The notes under the pieces are model-generated. The model worked only from the letters and a program-made list of their open reading frames with translations, did not search any database and was not told the DNA's origin. Below are positions 1 through 9,175 of a DNA stretch of 64,000 nucleotides, in pieces. Every line of letters starts with the position of its first letter. Within the stretch, counting starts at the first letter, position 1. Origin of the DNA: Micromonospora sp. U21 (GTDB lineage Bacteria; Actinomycetota; Actinomycetes; Mycobacteriales; Micromonosporaceae); NCBI RefSeq assembly GCF_018070045.1, contig NZ_JAGPYK010000019.1, positions 1 through 64,000 on the forward strand, written 5' to 3'. A program made the translations under genes and the position numbers.

Positions 1-30
1 CACCCCCCGCCGCCGCCCGCCCCCGCCCCC

Positions 31-92
31 GTCGATCTAGGGGATATCGCTGCTGTGGGAGATCAACTCACGGTTATATGCCCTAGATCGAC
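31..92. repeat. Imperfect inverted repeat, 17-bp arms
   Basis: Arms at 31-47 and 76-92 are reverse complements with one mismatch, separated by 28 bp. The arms are AT-richer than the surroundings and follow a C-rich tract at 1-30. The element lies just past the 3' end of the first peptidase gene (minus strand). It could act as a terminator for that gene or be a copy of a dispersed palindromic repeat. No second copy was seen in this window. Confidence 0.6.
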
Positions 93-147
93 GAGGATGG
101 TGGTGGGCGCGGGGAGGGGGGCCTTCGGGGAGGTGGGAACACTGGGG

Positions 148-1605
148 TTAGAGGGGTTTGGGGGTGGGGGGCTTCTTCGTGCCGTAGAGCCAGGTGTCGA
201 AGACCTCGTCCAGTTGCTTACCGGAGACGCGCTCGGCTAGGGCCACGAACTCGGCGGTGGTGGCGGTGCCGTTGCGCTTCTCGGCCGCCCAGGTCTTGAT
301 GATCTCGAAGAACGCCTTGTCGCCGACGGCCACCCGCAGCGCGTGCAGGGTCATCCCGCCGCGCTGGTAGACCGACTCGCTGAACAGCCCCTTCACCTCG
401 GGCTTGCCCGGCGGCGTCCTCCACACCTGTGCCGGCACCCGGGCGTACCGGATGTCGAACGCCTGCTCGGCGGTGTACTCCTTGGTGTGCTCGGCCCAGA
501 GCCACTCCGCGTACGTGGCGAAGCCCTCGTTGAGCCAGATGTCCTCCCACCTGGCCAGCGCCACGCTGTCGCCGAACCACTGGTGGGCCAGCTCGTGCGC
601 GACCACCTCGGTGTTCTCGCCCTGACGGAAGAAGCCGGCGGAGTAGACCGGGCGGCTCTGCGTCTCCAGCGCGTAGCTGATCCGGCTGTCGGAGACCACC
701 ACACCGCCGTACGCGTCGAACGGGTACGGCCCGAACACGCTCTCCAGGTAGTCGGCCACCTTGACGGTCTTCGCGATCGACGCGTCCGCCGCGCCCTTGG
801 CCACCTTCGTGGTGACCGCGCTGTACACCGGCCGTCCCTTGTGCTCACCGGTGGTGATCCGGAACTTGCCGATGACCAGCGTGCTCAGGTAGCTGGCCAT
901 CGGCGACTTCTCCGACCACTTCCAGGTGGTCCAGCCGTCCTTGCTCGTCCTGCCACCCGGTACGCCGTTGCTGACGGCGGTCACACCGTCCGGGACCGTG
1001 ATCTCGAAGTCGTAGGCCGCCTTGTCGGACGGGTGGTCGTTGACCGGGAACCAGGTGCTCGCCGACTCGGGCTGGCCCAGTGCGATGGCGCCGTCGGAGG
1101 TGTGCAGGAACCCGCCGTCACCGAGCACCTCGTTCTTCAACGGCTTCGGTTTCCCCTCGTACCCGATCTCGGCGACGAAGCCGTTGCCCGTGATCAGGCC
1201 GGCGGCCGGCTTGATCACCAGCTCGTTCTTCTGCCGGGTGTGGGTTGCCGGGGCGCCGTCCACGGTGACCGTCCTGACGGTCAGGCCGGCCAGGTCGAGG
1301 TTGAACGTCGACAGGTCGGCAGTCGCGGTGGCCTGCACCGTGGCCGTGCCGGCCAGCTGGTCCTCCGCCGGGTCGTACCGCACCTTGACGGTGTACCGGC
1401 CGACGTCGTAGCCGCCGTTGCCGTAGGTGGGGAAGTAGGCGTCACCGACCCCGGCCGCGCCGGGCTTGAACGTCCGCGACGGCGTCGGAGAAACGCTCGC
1501 TGACGGCGCCGCCTCCGGTGCGGTCGAGTCGCATCCGGACAGTGCGAGCGCCCCGGTCACCAGCAGACCGGCACCCACCCGCAGCCTGTGCCGCGTCACC
1601 CACAT
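148..1605 (-). CDS. M1-family metallopeptidase, lipoprotein
   Basis: Predicted secreted, lipid-anchored zinc peptidase of the M1 (gluzincin) family. The N-terminus has a hydrophobic signal segment ending in a lipobox (LALSGC, Cys about residue 25). The zinc site is HELAH (about 337-341) with the third ligand Glu in NEGF 19 residues later, the normal M1 spacing. Where aminopeptidase N has GAMEN the protein reads ALETQ, so exopeptidase specificity is not assured. It is short for the family (485 aa) and lacks the large C-terminal helical domain. GTG at 1608 and ATG at 1605 are adjacent; the GGGAGG ribosome site favours ATG. The next gene upstream is a close paralogue. Confidence 0.9.
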   Translation of the reverse strand: MWVTRHRLRVGAGLLVTGALALSGCDSTAPEAAPSASVSPTPSRTFKPGAAGVGDAYFPTYGNGGYDVGRYTVKVRYDPAEDQLAGTATVQATATADLSTFNLDLAGLTVRTVTVDGAPATHTRQKNELVIKPAAGLITGNGFVAEIGYEGKPKPLKNEVLGDGGFLHTSDGAIALGQPESASTWFPVNDHPSDKAAYDFEITVPDGVTAVSNGVPGGRTSKDGWTTWKWSEKSPMASYLSTLVIGKFRITTGEHKGRPVYSAVTTKVAKGAADASIAKTVKVADYLESVFGPYPFDAYGGVVVSDSRISYALETQSRPVYSAGFFRQGENTEVVAHELAHQWFGDSVALARWEDIWLNEGFATYAEWLWAEHTKEYTAEQAFDIRYARVPAQVWRTPPGKPEVKGLFSESVYQRGGMTLHALRVAVGDKAFFEIIKTWAAEKRNGTATTAEFVALAERVSGKQLDEVFDTWLYGTKKPPTPKPL

Positions 1606-1714
1606 CACGAGCCCTCCCCCTTACGGCGGCGGAGGCGGCCTGCGCCGCTCCACGCGAACGGCGTCCGCCCGCCGATCGCAGGCGGCAGCCTATCGACCGA
1701 TCATCGCGGCCCCG

Positions 1715-3136
1715 TCACGGCAGGGTGGGTGCGGCACCGCCCACCAACCAGGCGTCGAAGAGCGGGCGTAGCTGCCGATCCGCCACCCGCTCGGCCAGCG
1801 CCACGAAGTCGGAGGTGGTGGCGTTGCCCCCCGCCCGCTCGGCGGTCCAGGTGCGCAGGATGCGGAAGAAGGTGTCGTCGCCGACGGTTCGGCGCAGCGC
1901 GTGCACGGTGAGCGCGCCGCGCTTGTAGACGGCGGTGCCGAACATCCGCTCCCGGCCCGGCTCGACCGACGGCTGCGACCAGTCGGTCGCCGCGTACTGG
2001 AGCTCGAAGTTGCGCTGCGCGGTGCGGCCGCCGTCGTGCTCCTCCCACAGCCACTCGGCGTAGCTGGCGAAGCCCTCGTTGAGCCAGATGTCGCCCCATC
2101 TGCTGAGCGACACGCTGTCGCCGAACCACTGGTGGGCCAGCTCGTGTGCGACAACGCCGAGGTTGGGCCGGTCGTCGGCGAAGAAGGCCGGCCCGTAGAC
2201 CGGTCGGGACTGGGTCTCCAGCGCGTAGCCGATCCGGTCGTCGGCGACCACGATCCCGCCGTACGAGTCGAACGGGTACGGGCCGAAGCGGCTGGCCAGG
2301 AAGTCGACGATCGCACCGGTACGGGCCAGCGAGCCGGCCGCGCCACCGGTCGCCGGCATGCTCGCCGCCACCGCGGTGACCATCGGCCGGCCGGCGTGAC
2401 TGCCGCTCACGACCCGGTAGTTGCCGATGACCAGCGTGGTCAGGTAGCTGGCCATCGGGGTGCGCTCCGACCAGCGCCAGGTGGTCCAGCCGTCGGCGCT
2501 GCTCTTCGGCCCGGGCACCCCGTTGCTCAGCGCGGACAGGCCGTCCGGGACGGTCACCGCGAGGTCGTAGCTGGCCTTGTCGGACGGGTGGTCGTTGACC
2601 GGGAACCAGGTGGCGGCGGAGTCCGGCTGGCCCAGCGCGACCGCTCCGTCGGGGGTGTGCAGGAAACCGCCGCTGCCCAGTTCCCCGTCGGCGATGGCGG
2701 TGGGCACGCCCGCGTACTCCACCGTCACCGTGAACGGCCGGCCGCGCGGCAGCCCGTCGTGCGGTGTCACCACCAGCTCGCCGTCGTCGCGGCGGTGCTC
2801 GGCCGGCGCGTCGGCGACGGTGACCGCGCCGACGTCGAGCCCGGCCAGGTCCAGGTTGAACCGGGACAGGTCCTGGGTGGCCGTCGCCGTGATGGTGGCC
2901 CGGCCGGTCAGCCGGTCGGTCGCCGGGTCGTAGCGGACGCCCAGGCCGTAGTGCGTGACGTCGTAGCCGCCGTTGCCGCTTCCTGGGACGTACGGGTCTC
3001 CGGCGTCGGCGGCACCGGGCCGGAACCCGTCGTCGTCGCGGGTGCAGCCGGCTGCGGCCACCGCGATCGCACAGGTCAGCGCGGTGAGGGCGGCGGCAAG
3101 CCGGTGGCGGGCGGGCGTCCGTCCGGTCAGGACCAT
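1715..3136 (-). CDS. M1-family metallopeptidase, lipoprotein (tandem paralogue)
   Basis: Second M1-type lipoprotein peptidase, 473 aa. Lipobox AVAAAGC near the N-terminus; zinc motif HELAHQWF and downstream NEGF as in the neighbouring copy. Long stretches are nearly identical to the first copy (for example PVNDHPSDKA, GWTTW, PMASYL, FGPYPFD and ALETQSRPVY), so the two genes are a tandem duplication with diverged N- and C-termini. A GTG six bases upstream would give a longer frame, but AGGAGG lies 7 bases before the ATG at 3136 and decides the start. Only 106 bp separates the two genes, so co-transcription is likely. Natural substrate unknown. Confidence 0.9.
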   Translation of the reverse strand: MVLTGRTPARHRLAAALTALTCAIAVAAAGCTRDDDGFRPGAADAGDPYVPGSGNGGYDVTHYGLGVRYDPATDRLTGRATITATATQDLSRFNLDLAGLDVGAVTVADAPAEHRRDDGELVVTPHDGLPRGRPFTVTVEYAGVPTAIADGELGSGGFLHTPDGAVALGQPDSAATWFPVNDHPSDKASYDLAVTVPDGLSALSNGVPGPKSSADGWTTWRWSERTPMASYLTTLVIGNYRVVSGSHAGRPMVTAVAASMPATGGAAGSLARTGAIVDFLASRFGPYPFDSYGGIVVADDRIGYALETQSRPVYGPAFFADDRPNLGVVAHELAHQWFGDSVSLSRWGDIWLNEGFASYAEWLWEEHDGGRTAQRNFELQYAATDWSQPSVEPGRERMFGTAVYKRGALTVHALRRTVGDDTFFRILRTWTAERAGGNATTSDFVALAERVADRQLRPLFDAWLVGGAAPTLP

Positions 3137-3530
3137 GCACACTCCTCCTGTCGGCCTCCCGGGTCACGACGAGCGTAGCCAGCGCCGCCCGACGCGACGC
3201 GCGTATCGACGATCATCAGTCACTTTCGTCGAAACAGACAAAAGTTGGCTTCGATCGATACTTTCTTTTGGCTTCGACCGACGTTAGTGTCTGTCTCCAA
3301 GATGTAACGCGTCGGAACATTCAAGCCGACCGCTGCCGGAGGCGGGCTTTCTCCCGACTCCACACGCCGTGGCGGCGGCGTGGACCGGCCCCTTCGACTG
3401 CGCGGCACCGCACACGCCCGGCCCCCGCCGGGGACGCGGAACGGGCGCTCGGCGGCGCCCGCGACCGGACCCTCGTCGTACCTCTGCTGATCGTCATCGA
3501 CGGCAAACCGCCGTCGCGAAAGGTGGAACA
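3137..3530. promoter_or_regulatory. Divergent intergenic region with repeated operator-like motifs
   Basis: About 390 bp without a gene between the divergent peptidase and isomerase genes. It holds an AT-rich patch at 3220-3295: a palindrome TTTCGTCGAAA (3224-3234), and a 14-bp direct repeat TTGGCTTCGAnCGA at 3245-3258 and 3268-3281 (13 of 14 identical, 23-bp period, about two helical turns). A possible -10 TAGTGT lies at 3285-3290 for the plus strand. The arrangement looks like a regulator-binding site; the regulator is unknown. Nothing recognisable was seen between 3300 and 3520. Confidence 0.4.
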
Positions 3531-4646
3531 ATGCCAGACCACACCGCATCCGACGCCCCCTCCGCCGGCCGGCTCAGCCGCCGGTCACTGCTCGCCGCGT
3601 CCGCCGGCGCGGCCGCCGCGCTCGGCGCAGCCGGCCTGCCGGTCCTCGCGACCGGCACCCCCGCGCTCGCCGATCCGAAGAACAAGAGCAAGCTGCGGGT
3701 CGAACCACTGATCCCGGCGAAGAACCGCGGCATCATCCTCTACAGCGTCCGGGACCGGATCACCGCCGCGCCCGACGACAGCGGAGTGCCGTACGGCTTC
3801 GAGCGCGTCCTCGCCCGGCTCGCGGAGATCGGCTACAAGGAGATCGAGTTCGCCGGCTACACCCAGAGCACCGAGATCCTCGGCCGGCAGATCACCCCGA
3901 CCGAGATCCGCAAGATCCTCGACGACAACGGCCTGGTCGCCAACGGCACCCACGCCTCGATCCAGACGGCCACCTTCCAACAGCAGTTGGACATCGCCGA
4001 GGAACTCGGCATGAAGAACATCGGCACCGGCAGCGACCCCACCAACAGCGCGTACAAGGCCGAGTGGGACGCCGCCGCGGACATCTGGAACGAGTTGGGC
4101 CGGCAGGCCCGGGCCCGGGGCATGCGGCTCTACACGCACAACCACGACGCCGCGTACAGCTTCCTGATCGACCGTGGCCCGCGCGACGCGCAGGGTCGGC
4201 AGACCCGATCCTCCGGCATCCGGCGACTGGAGTACTTCTTCGAGATCACCGACCCGGGCTACGTCTTCTTCGAGCTCGACATCTACTGGGCCTACGTGGC
4301 CCGCCACAAGCACCAGAAGTACGTCAACCCGGCCGGCCAGGAGGTGACCGACCTGTTCGACCCGATCCTCACCGTGGCCGACCGGACCACCCGGTTCCCG
4401 CTCTTCCACGCCAAGGACGGCGACCGCGACACCGGCGTGCCCAACGGCTACCAGATGACCCCGCTGGGCGACGGCGACATCAACTTCCAGCAGTTCTTCC
4501 AGACCATCGGCGAGCAGAACTTCCACCACGCCAACTGGGAGATGGACACCGCTCCCGGCGGCACCGAGAACAAGAGTCAGTCGCTCGACTTCGCGGCGTC
4601 CAGCTACCGCAACATGTCCGACCTGACTATCTACCTCAAGAAGTGA
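3531..4646 (+). CDS. Tat-exported sugar phosphate isomerase/epimerase-like protein
   Basis: 371-aa protein of the xylose-isomerase-like TIM-barrel (AP endonuclease 2) superfamily. The N-terminus is a twin-arginine signal (SRRSLLAAS at about 16-24, long Ala-rich h-region, likely cleavage after ALA at 47), so it is exported folded. The barrel begins near residue 60 (NRGIILYSVRDR) and keeps His/Asp/Glu-rich putative metal sites (THAS, YTHNHD, ELDIYW, LFHAKDGD, NWEMD). The ATG at 3531 is chosen because it begins the Tat signal and follows AAAGGTGG. Family members are often annotated as sugar isomerases without proven substrate. It is followed at once by the remnant of a carbohydrate-associated secreted protein, so a polysaccharide role is plausible. 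Confidence 0.85.
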   Translation: MPDHTASDAPSAGRLSRRSLLAASAGAAAALGAAGLPVLATGTPALADPKNKSKLRVEPLIPAKNRGIILYSVRDRITAAPDDSGVPYGFERVLARLAEIGYKEIEFAGYTQSTEILGRQITPTEIRKILDDNGLVANGTHASIQTATFQQQLDIAEELGMKNIGTGSDPTNSAYKAEWDAAADIWNELGRQARARGMRLYTHNHDAAYSFLIDRGPRDAQGRQTRSSGIRRLEYFFEITDPGYVFFELDIYWAYVARHKHQKYVNPAGQEVTDLFDPILTVADRTTRFPLFHAKDGDRDTGVPNGYQMTPLGDGDINFQQFFQTIGEQNFHHANWEMDTAPGGTENKSQSLDFAASSYRNMSDLTIYLKK

Positions 4647-4710
4647 TCCCCGGCGCGGCCGGCATCCGTCCGACGCCGGCCGCGCCCCACTCCGCCGGAC
4701 CTCCGGCGCC

Positions 4711-6210
4711 CCGTTCAACTGCGGCGCCCCGGTCAACGACTCGCCGCGCAACACCGGCCTGCGGGTGCTGCCGAAGGTCGAGCAGCCGCAGTTCTGGTAC
4801 ACCTTCGACGGACGCACCCCGTGCGCCGGGTCGTACCTGGAGAACCCGCCGGTCGGCTGTGACTTCAAGTGGCCGGTGATCGGCACCGGCGGTGTCGGCC
4901 CGATGGGCGGTCCGATCTACTCGTACGACCCGGCGTCGACCTCCGAGGTGAAGTTCCCCGAGTACTACCAGAACGCGGTGGTGTTCGGTGAGTTCACCCG
5001 GGACAAGATCTTCATGATGCGTACCGACGGCCGGGGCTCCCTGACCGGGGTCGAGCAGTTCCTCCCGGGCGTCGTCTTCGACAACCCGATGGACATGGAG
5101 TTCGGTCCGGACGGCTCGCTCTACCTGCTGGAGTACGGCGACGGCTTCTTCCGGGCCAACCCGGACGCGCAGCTGTCGGTGATCCGGTACGTCAAGGGCA
5201 AGCGGTCGCCGGTGGCGAAGCTCGACGCCACTCCGACGTCGGGGACCGCGCCGCTGACCGTGCGGTTCTCCTCGGCCGGCAGTTACGACCCGGACCCGGG
5301 CGAGTCCATCTCGTACGCCTGGGACTTCACCAGCGACGGCACGGTCGACTCGGCCGACCCGAACCCGTCGTTCACCTACACCGCGAACGGGACGTACACC
5401 GCGAAGCTGACGGTGACCGACTCCAGCGGTAGGACCGCGGTCCTCACCAAGGAGATCGTGGTCGGCAACACCGCGCCCACGGTGACCGTCACCTCCCCGG
5501 TGTCCGGCAGCTTCTTCACCTGGGGCGAGACCGTGCCGTTCACCGTCACGGTGACCGACCCGGAGGACGGGCCGGTGGACTGCTCGCGGGTGACCGTCAC
5601 CTTCGTCCTCGGCCACGACAGCCACGGCCACCCGGACAGCTCCACCACCGGCTGCACCGGCACCCTCGCCACCCCGGCCGACGGCGGTGACCACGCCGGC
5701 GGCTACCTGTACGGCGGAATCAGCGCCTCGTACACGGACCTCGGCGGCGGCGGCCAGGCCGCACTCACCACGGTCGGCCAGGCGATCATCCAGACCCCTC
5801 GCCAGCAGGCCGAGAACGCCCAGGTCAAGCAGGGTGTGGAGGTGGCGACCACCGGCGACACCGGCGGCGGTCAGCACGTCAGCGGGATCGACCCGGGCGA
5901 CCACATCGCCTTCGACCCGATCAACCTGGGCGGTGTCTCCACCGTGACGCTGCGGCACTCCGGCGGTTCGGCCGCCACCGCCGGCACCCCCCGTGCTCAG
6001 GTGGAGCTGCGGCTCGACTCGACGACCGGCCCGGTCGTCGCCACGGCGACGCTGAACGCGACCACCGGCAACTCGGCCTTCACCAGCACCACGGTGCCGA
6101 TGGACCAGCCGGCCGGAGCGCACCGGCTCTACCTGGTCTACACCGCCGTACCCGGCGGACCGACCAGCAGCCTGGGCAACCTCAACTGGGTCGAGTTCAC
6201 CGAGGGCTGA
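4711..6210 (+). pseudogene. 5'-truncated secreted PKD / carbohydrate-binding protein (remnant)
   Basis: About 500 codons stay open to a stop at 6210, but there is no signal peptide, convincing start or ribosome site. Recognisable homology begins abruptly (NCGAPVNDSPRNTG) some 65 bp after the isomerase stop. The rest matches the C-terminal half of large actinobacterial secreted proteins with ThuA and sugar-dehydrogenase-like propeller domains: the last propeller blades (FGPDGSLYLLEYGDG), one PKD domain (SYAWDFTSDGTVDS), a linker, and a CBM6-like beta-sandwich at the C-terminus. The ThuA part and most of the propeller are missing. A 5' deletion joining the remnant to the isomerase gene is the simplest reading. 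The frame has no internal stop, so the loss may be recent. A GTG at 4765 could start a cytoplasmic fragment. Confidence 0.7.
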
Positions 6211-6227
6211 CGCCCCCGGTACGACGG

Positions 6228-6259
6228 AGGCCGGCCCCGCATCGTCGCGGGGCCGGCCT
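6228..6259. terminator. Bidirectional hairpin terminator
   Basis: Perfect 13-bp GC-rich arms (6228-6240 and 6247-6259) around a 6-base loop, sitting between the convergent PKD remnant and guaB3. No T-tract, as is common in actinobacteria. Confidence 0.75.
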
Positions 6260-6279
6260 TCCGGCGTACGGGGAACGGG

Positions 6280-7398
6280 TCAGCGGTCGAGGACCAGGCC
6301 GACCTTCTGGAACTCCTTGAGGTCGCGGTAACCGCACTTGGCCATCGCCCGGCGCAGCCCGCCGAACAGGTTGAGCTGGCCGTCGGCCTCGTCGGCCGGA
6401 CCGAAGAGGAGCTGCTCCATCGAGCCGATCGGCTCACCGGAGACCTCGAAGGCGCCCCGGGGCAGCGACGGGTGGCTGGCCGCCGAGTGCCACCAGGCAC
6501 CACCGGCGGGCGCCTCGTCGCAGAGCGACAGCGGCTCGCCGAGCATCACCGCGTCCGCGCCGCAGCCGAGCGCCTTGGCGATGTCGCCCGAGGTCTGGAT
6601 GTCGCCGTCGGCGATCAGGTGCACGTACCGGCCGCCGGTCTCGTCGAGGTAGTCCCGGCGGGCCGCCGCGGCGTCGGCGATCGCGGTGGCCATCGGCACG
6701 CGGATGCCCAGCACCGACTCGGTGGTCGACCACTCGTCGCCGCCGATGCCCACGATCACGCCGGCCGCGCCGGTACGCATCAGGTGCAGCGCGGTCTTGT
6801 AGTCGGTGCAGCCGCCGACGATCACCGGCAGGTCGAGGTCGGCGATGAACTCCTTGAGGTTCAGCGGCTCGTCGGTGGTCGACACGTGCTCGGCCGAGAC
6901 GATGGTGCCCTGGATGACCAGGATGTCCACCCCGGCGTCCAGGATCACCGGGGCCAGCGCCAGGGTGTGCTGCGGGGAGACCCGCACCGCCACCGTGCCG
7001 CCACCGGCCCGCAGCTCACGGACCCGCTCGGCGATCAGGTCGGGGCGGATCGGCTCGGCGTACACCTCCTGGAGCCGCTTGGTGGCGCGGGCGTCCTCGT
7101 CGAGGCCGGCCAACTCCTCCAGCACCTTGGTCGGGTTCTCGTAGCGGGTCCACAGCCCCTCGACGTTGAGCACGCCGAGGCCGCCGAGCTGACCGAGCCG
7201 GACGACCGACGCGGGGCTCATCGTGGCGTCGGAGGGGTGCCCGACGCACGGGATGCCGAACGGGTACGCGTCCAGCTGCCAGGCGGTCGAGACGTCGTCG
7301 ACGTCCCTGGTCCGGCGGCTCGGCACGATGGCGATGTCGTCCAGGTGGTAGCCGCGCTGCGCGGTCTTGCCCAGCCCGATCTCGACCACGTCACGCAT
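6280..7398 (-). CDS. guaB3: GuaB3-family IMP dehydrogenase-related protein
   Basis: 372-aa TIM-barrel protein of the GuaB3 group, found beside guaB in actinobacteria. It has the N-terminus typical of the group (VEIGLGKTAQRGY), phosphate-binding segments (VIVGIGGD; ADGDIQTSGDIAKALG) and no CBS domains. In the loop where true IMPDH has its catalytic Cys (AICTT in the neighbouring gene) this protein reads EWSTTES with no Cys, so classical IMP oxidation is doubtful; GMP reductase-like or regulatory roles have been discussed for related proteins. It lies 27 bp downstream of guaB on the same strand, implying one transcript. Confidence 0.93.
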   Translation of the reverse strand: MRDVVEIGLGKTAQRGYHLDDIAIVPSRRTRDVDDVSTAWQLDAYPFGIPCVGHPSDATMSPASVVRLGQLGGLGVLNVEGLWTRYENPTKVLEELAGLDEDARATKRLQEVYAEPIRPDLIAERVRELRAGGGTVAVRVSPQHTLALAPVILDAGVDILVIQGTIVSAEHVSTTDEPLNLKEFIADLDLPVIVGGCTDYKTALHLMRTGAAGVIVGIGGDEWSTTESVLGIRVPMATAIADAAAARRDYLDETGGRYVHLIADGDIQTSGDIAKALGCGADAVMLGEPLSLCDEAPAGGAWWHSAASHPSLPRGAFEVSGEPIGSMEQLLFGPADEADGQLNLFGGLRRAMAKCGYRDLKEFQKVGLVLDR

Positions 7399-7425
7399 GG
7401 GGGACTCCAGGTTGTTGGGGGATGG

Positions 7426-8988
7426 TCAGCGGGAGTGGTAGTTGGGCGCCTCGACGGTCATCTGGATGTCGTGCGGGTGGCTCTCCTTGAGCCCGGCCGC
7501 CGTGATCCGGATCAGCTGGCCACGCCGGTGCAGCTCGGGGATGCTCTCCGCGCCGACGTACCCCATCGCGGCCCGCAGCCCGCCGGTGAGCTGGTGGGCG
7601 ACGGCGGACAGGGGGCCCCGGTAGGGCACCTGACCCTCGACGCCCTCGGGGACCAGCTTGTCCTCGGCGAGCACGTCCTGCTGGAAGTACCGGTCCTTCG
7701 AGTACGACTTGGCCTGCCCCCGGGACTGCATCGCGCCGAGCGAGCCCATCCCGCGGTACGCCTTGTACTGCTTGCCGTTGATGAAGATCAGCTCGCCGGG
7801 GCTCTCCTCGCAGCCGGCCAGCAGGCTGCCGAGCATCACCGTGTCGGCACCGGCCACCAGCGCCTTGGCGATGTCGCCGGAGTATTGGATGCCGCCGTCG
7901 CCGATCACCGGCACGCCGGCCGGGCGGGCGGCCCGGGCCGCCTCCATGATCGCGGTGATCTGCGGGACGCCGACCCCGGCGACGATCCGGGTGGTGCAGA
8001 TCGCGCCCGGACCCACACCGACCTTGATGCCGTCCGCGCCCGCGTCGACCAGCGCCTTCGCGCCGGCGTACGTGGCCACGTTGCCGCCCACGATGTCGAT
8101 GCCGACGTCCTTCTTGAGCTGGCGGACCATGTCCAGCACGGCCCGCTGGTGGCCGTGCGCGGTGTCCACGATCAGCACGTCCACGCCCGCGTCGACCAGG
8201 GTGCGGGCCCGCTTGTACGCGTCCTCGCCGACCCCCACGGCGGCGGCCACCCGCAGCCGGCCCGCCTCGTCCTTGGTGGCGTTCGGGTACTGCTCGCTCT
8301 TGGTGAAGTCCTTGACGGTGATCAGCCCGCGCAGCCGGCCCGAGTCGTCGACGATCGGCAGCTTCTCGACCTTGTGCTTGCGCAGCAGCTCCAGCGCCTC
8401 GTCCTTGCTCACCCCGACCCGCGCGGTGACCAGCGGGGGCCGGGTCATGATCTCGTGCACCGGGGTGTCCGGCTCGGAGACGAAGCGCATGTCGCGGTTG
8501 GTGACGATGCCGACGAGCTGGCCGTCGCCGTCCACCACCGGCACGCCGGAGATCCGGTACCGCCCGCAGAGCTCGTCGACCTCGCGCAGGATGTCGTTCG
8601 GGCTGGCGGTCACCGGGTTGGTGATCATCCCGGACTCGGAGCGCTTGACCAGGTCGACCTGGAGGGCCTGGTCCTCCAGGGAGAGGTTGCGGTGCAGCAC
8701 GCCGATGCCGCCCTGGCGGGCCATGGCGATCGCCATCCGCGCCTCGGTGACGGTGTCCATGGCGCTGGAGAGCAGCGGGATGGTCAGTTCGATCCGGCGG
8801 GTGAGCCGGGTACGGGTGTTGACCCGGCTGGGAACCACGTCCGACTCGCCCGGCTGCAGCAGCACGTCGTCGAAGGTGAGCCCGAGCGGAACCACCCGGG
8901 CCGAGCCCGCGGGCATCTCGGGCAGGTGGCCGCCCAGCTCGGCGTGCTCGGCGCCGGCCGGAAGGTCGGTGCTGGGCGAATTCTCCAC
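7426..8988 (-). CDS. guaB: Inosine-5'-monophosphate dehydrogenase
   Basis: Oxidises IMP to XMP with NAD+, the committed step of GMP synthesis, in the cytoplasm. 520 aa, normal length. The TIM barrel starts near residue 35 (LTFDDVLLQPGESDV), is interrupted by two CBS domains at roughly 120-235, and carries the catalytic loop GPGAICTTR with the nucleophilic Cys, followed by the mobile-flap region. The GTG at 8988 is preceded by a GGGGAG ribosome site. guaB3 follows in the same operon; a DUF5319 gene diverges upstream. Confidence 0.97.
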   Translation of the reverse strand: MENSPSTDLPAGAEHAELGGHLPEMPAGSARVVPLGLTFDDVLLQPGESDVVPSRVNTRTRLTRRIELTIPLLSSAMDTVTEARMAIAMARQGGIGVLHRNLSLEDQALQVDLVKRSESGMITNPVTASPNDILREVDELCGRYRISGVPVVDGDGQLVGIVTNRDMRFVSEPDTPVHEIMTRPPLVTARVGVSKDEALELLRKHKVEKLPIVDDSGRLRGLITVKDFTKSEQYPNATKDEAGRLRVAAAVGVGEDAYKRARTLVDAGVDVLIVDTAHGHQRAVLDMVRQLKKDVGIDIVGGNVATYAGAKALVDAGADGIKVGVGPGAICTTRIVAGVGVPQITAIMEAARAARPAGVPVIGDGGIQYSGDIAKALVAGADTVMLGSLLAGCEESPGELIFINGKQYKAYRGMGSLGAMQSRGQAKSYSKDRYFQQDVLAEDKLVPEGVEGQVPYRGPLSAVAHQLTGGLRAAMGYVGAESIPELHRRGQLIRITAAGLKESHPHDIQMTVEAPNYHSR

Positions 8989-9175
8989 GATTGCTCCCCT
9001 GAGCTGCTCGGATGGGCTTCAGCGAGGTGGCGCGGGCGGGCACCGGAACGCGCCACGGTGCCGGCGCGTCGTCCCATCGTACCCAGTGAGCTGGGCGACT
9101 CCTCCGGTGGCGGGCCGGCCCGTCGCGGAGCCGGGGGGGCGGACGCTCCCGCCGTCTTGGGTCTACGGTGAGGGG

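Noticed and set aside
1701..3167. Arg/Pro-rich minus-strand frame overlapping the second peptidase
   Set aside because: Frame shadow of the M1 gene in a +1 frame; no family similarity.
6472..9171. Long plus-strand frame of 899 codons over guaB3 and guaB
   Set aside because: Composition is the Val/Leu/Gly/His/Arg-rich pattern typical of antisense frames in high-GC genes; it spans two genuine genes.
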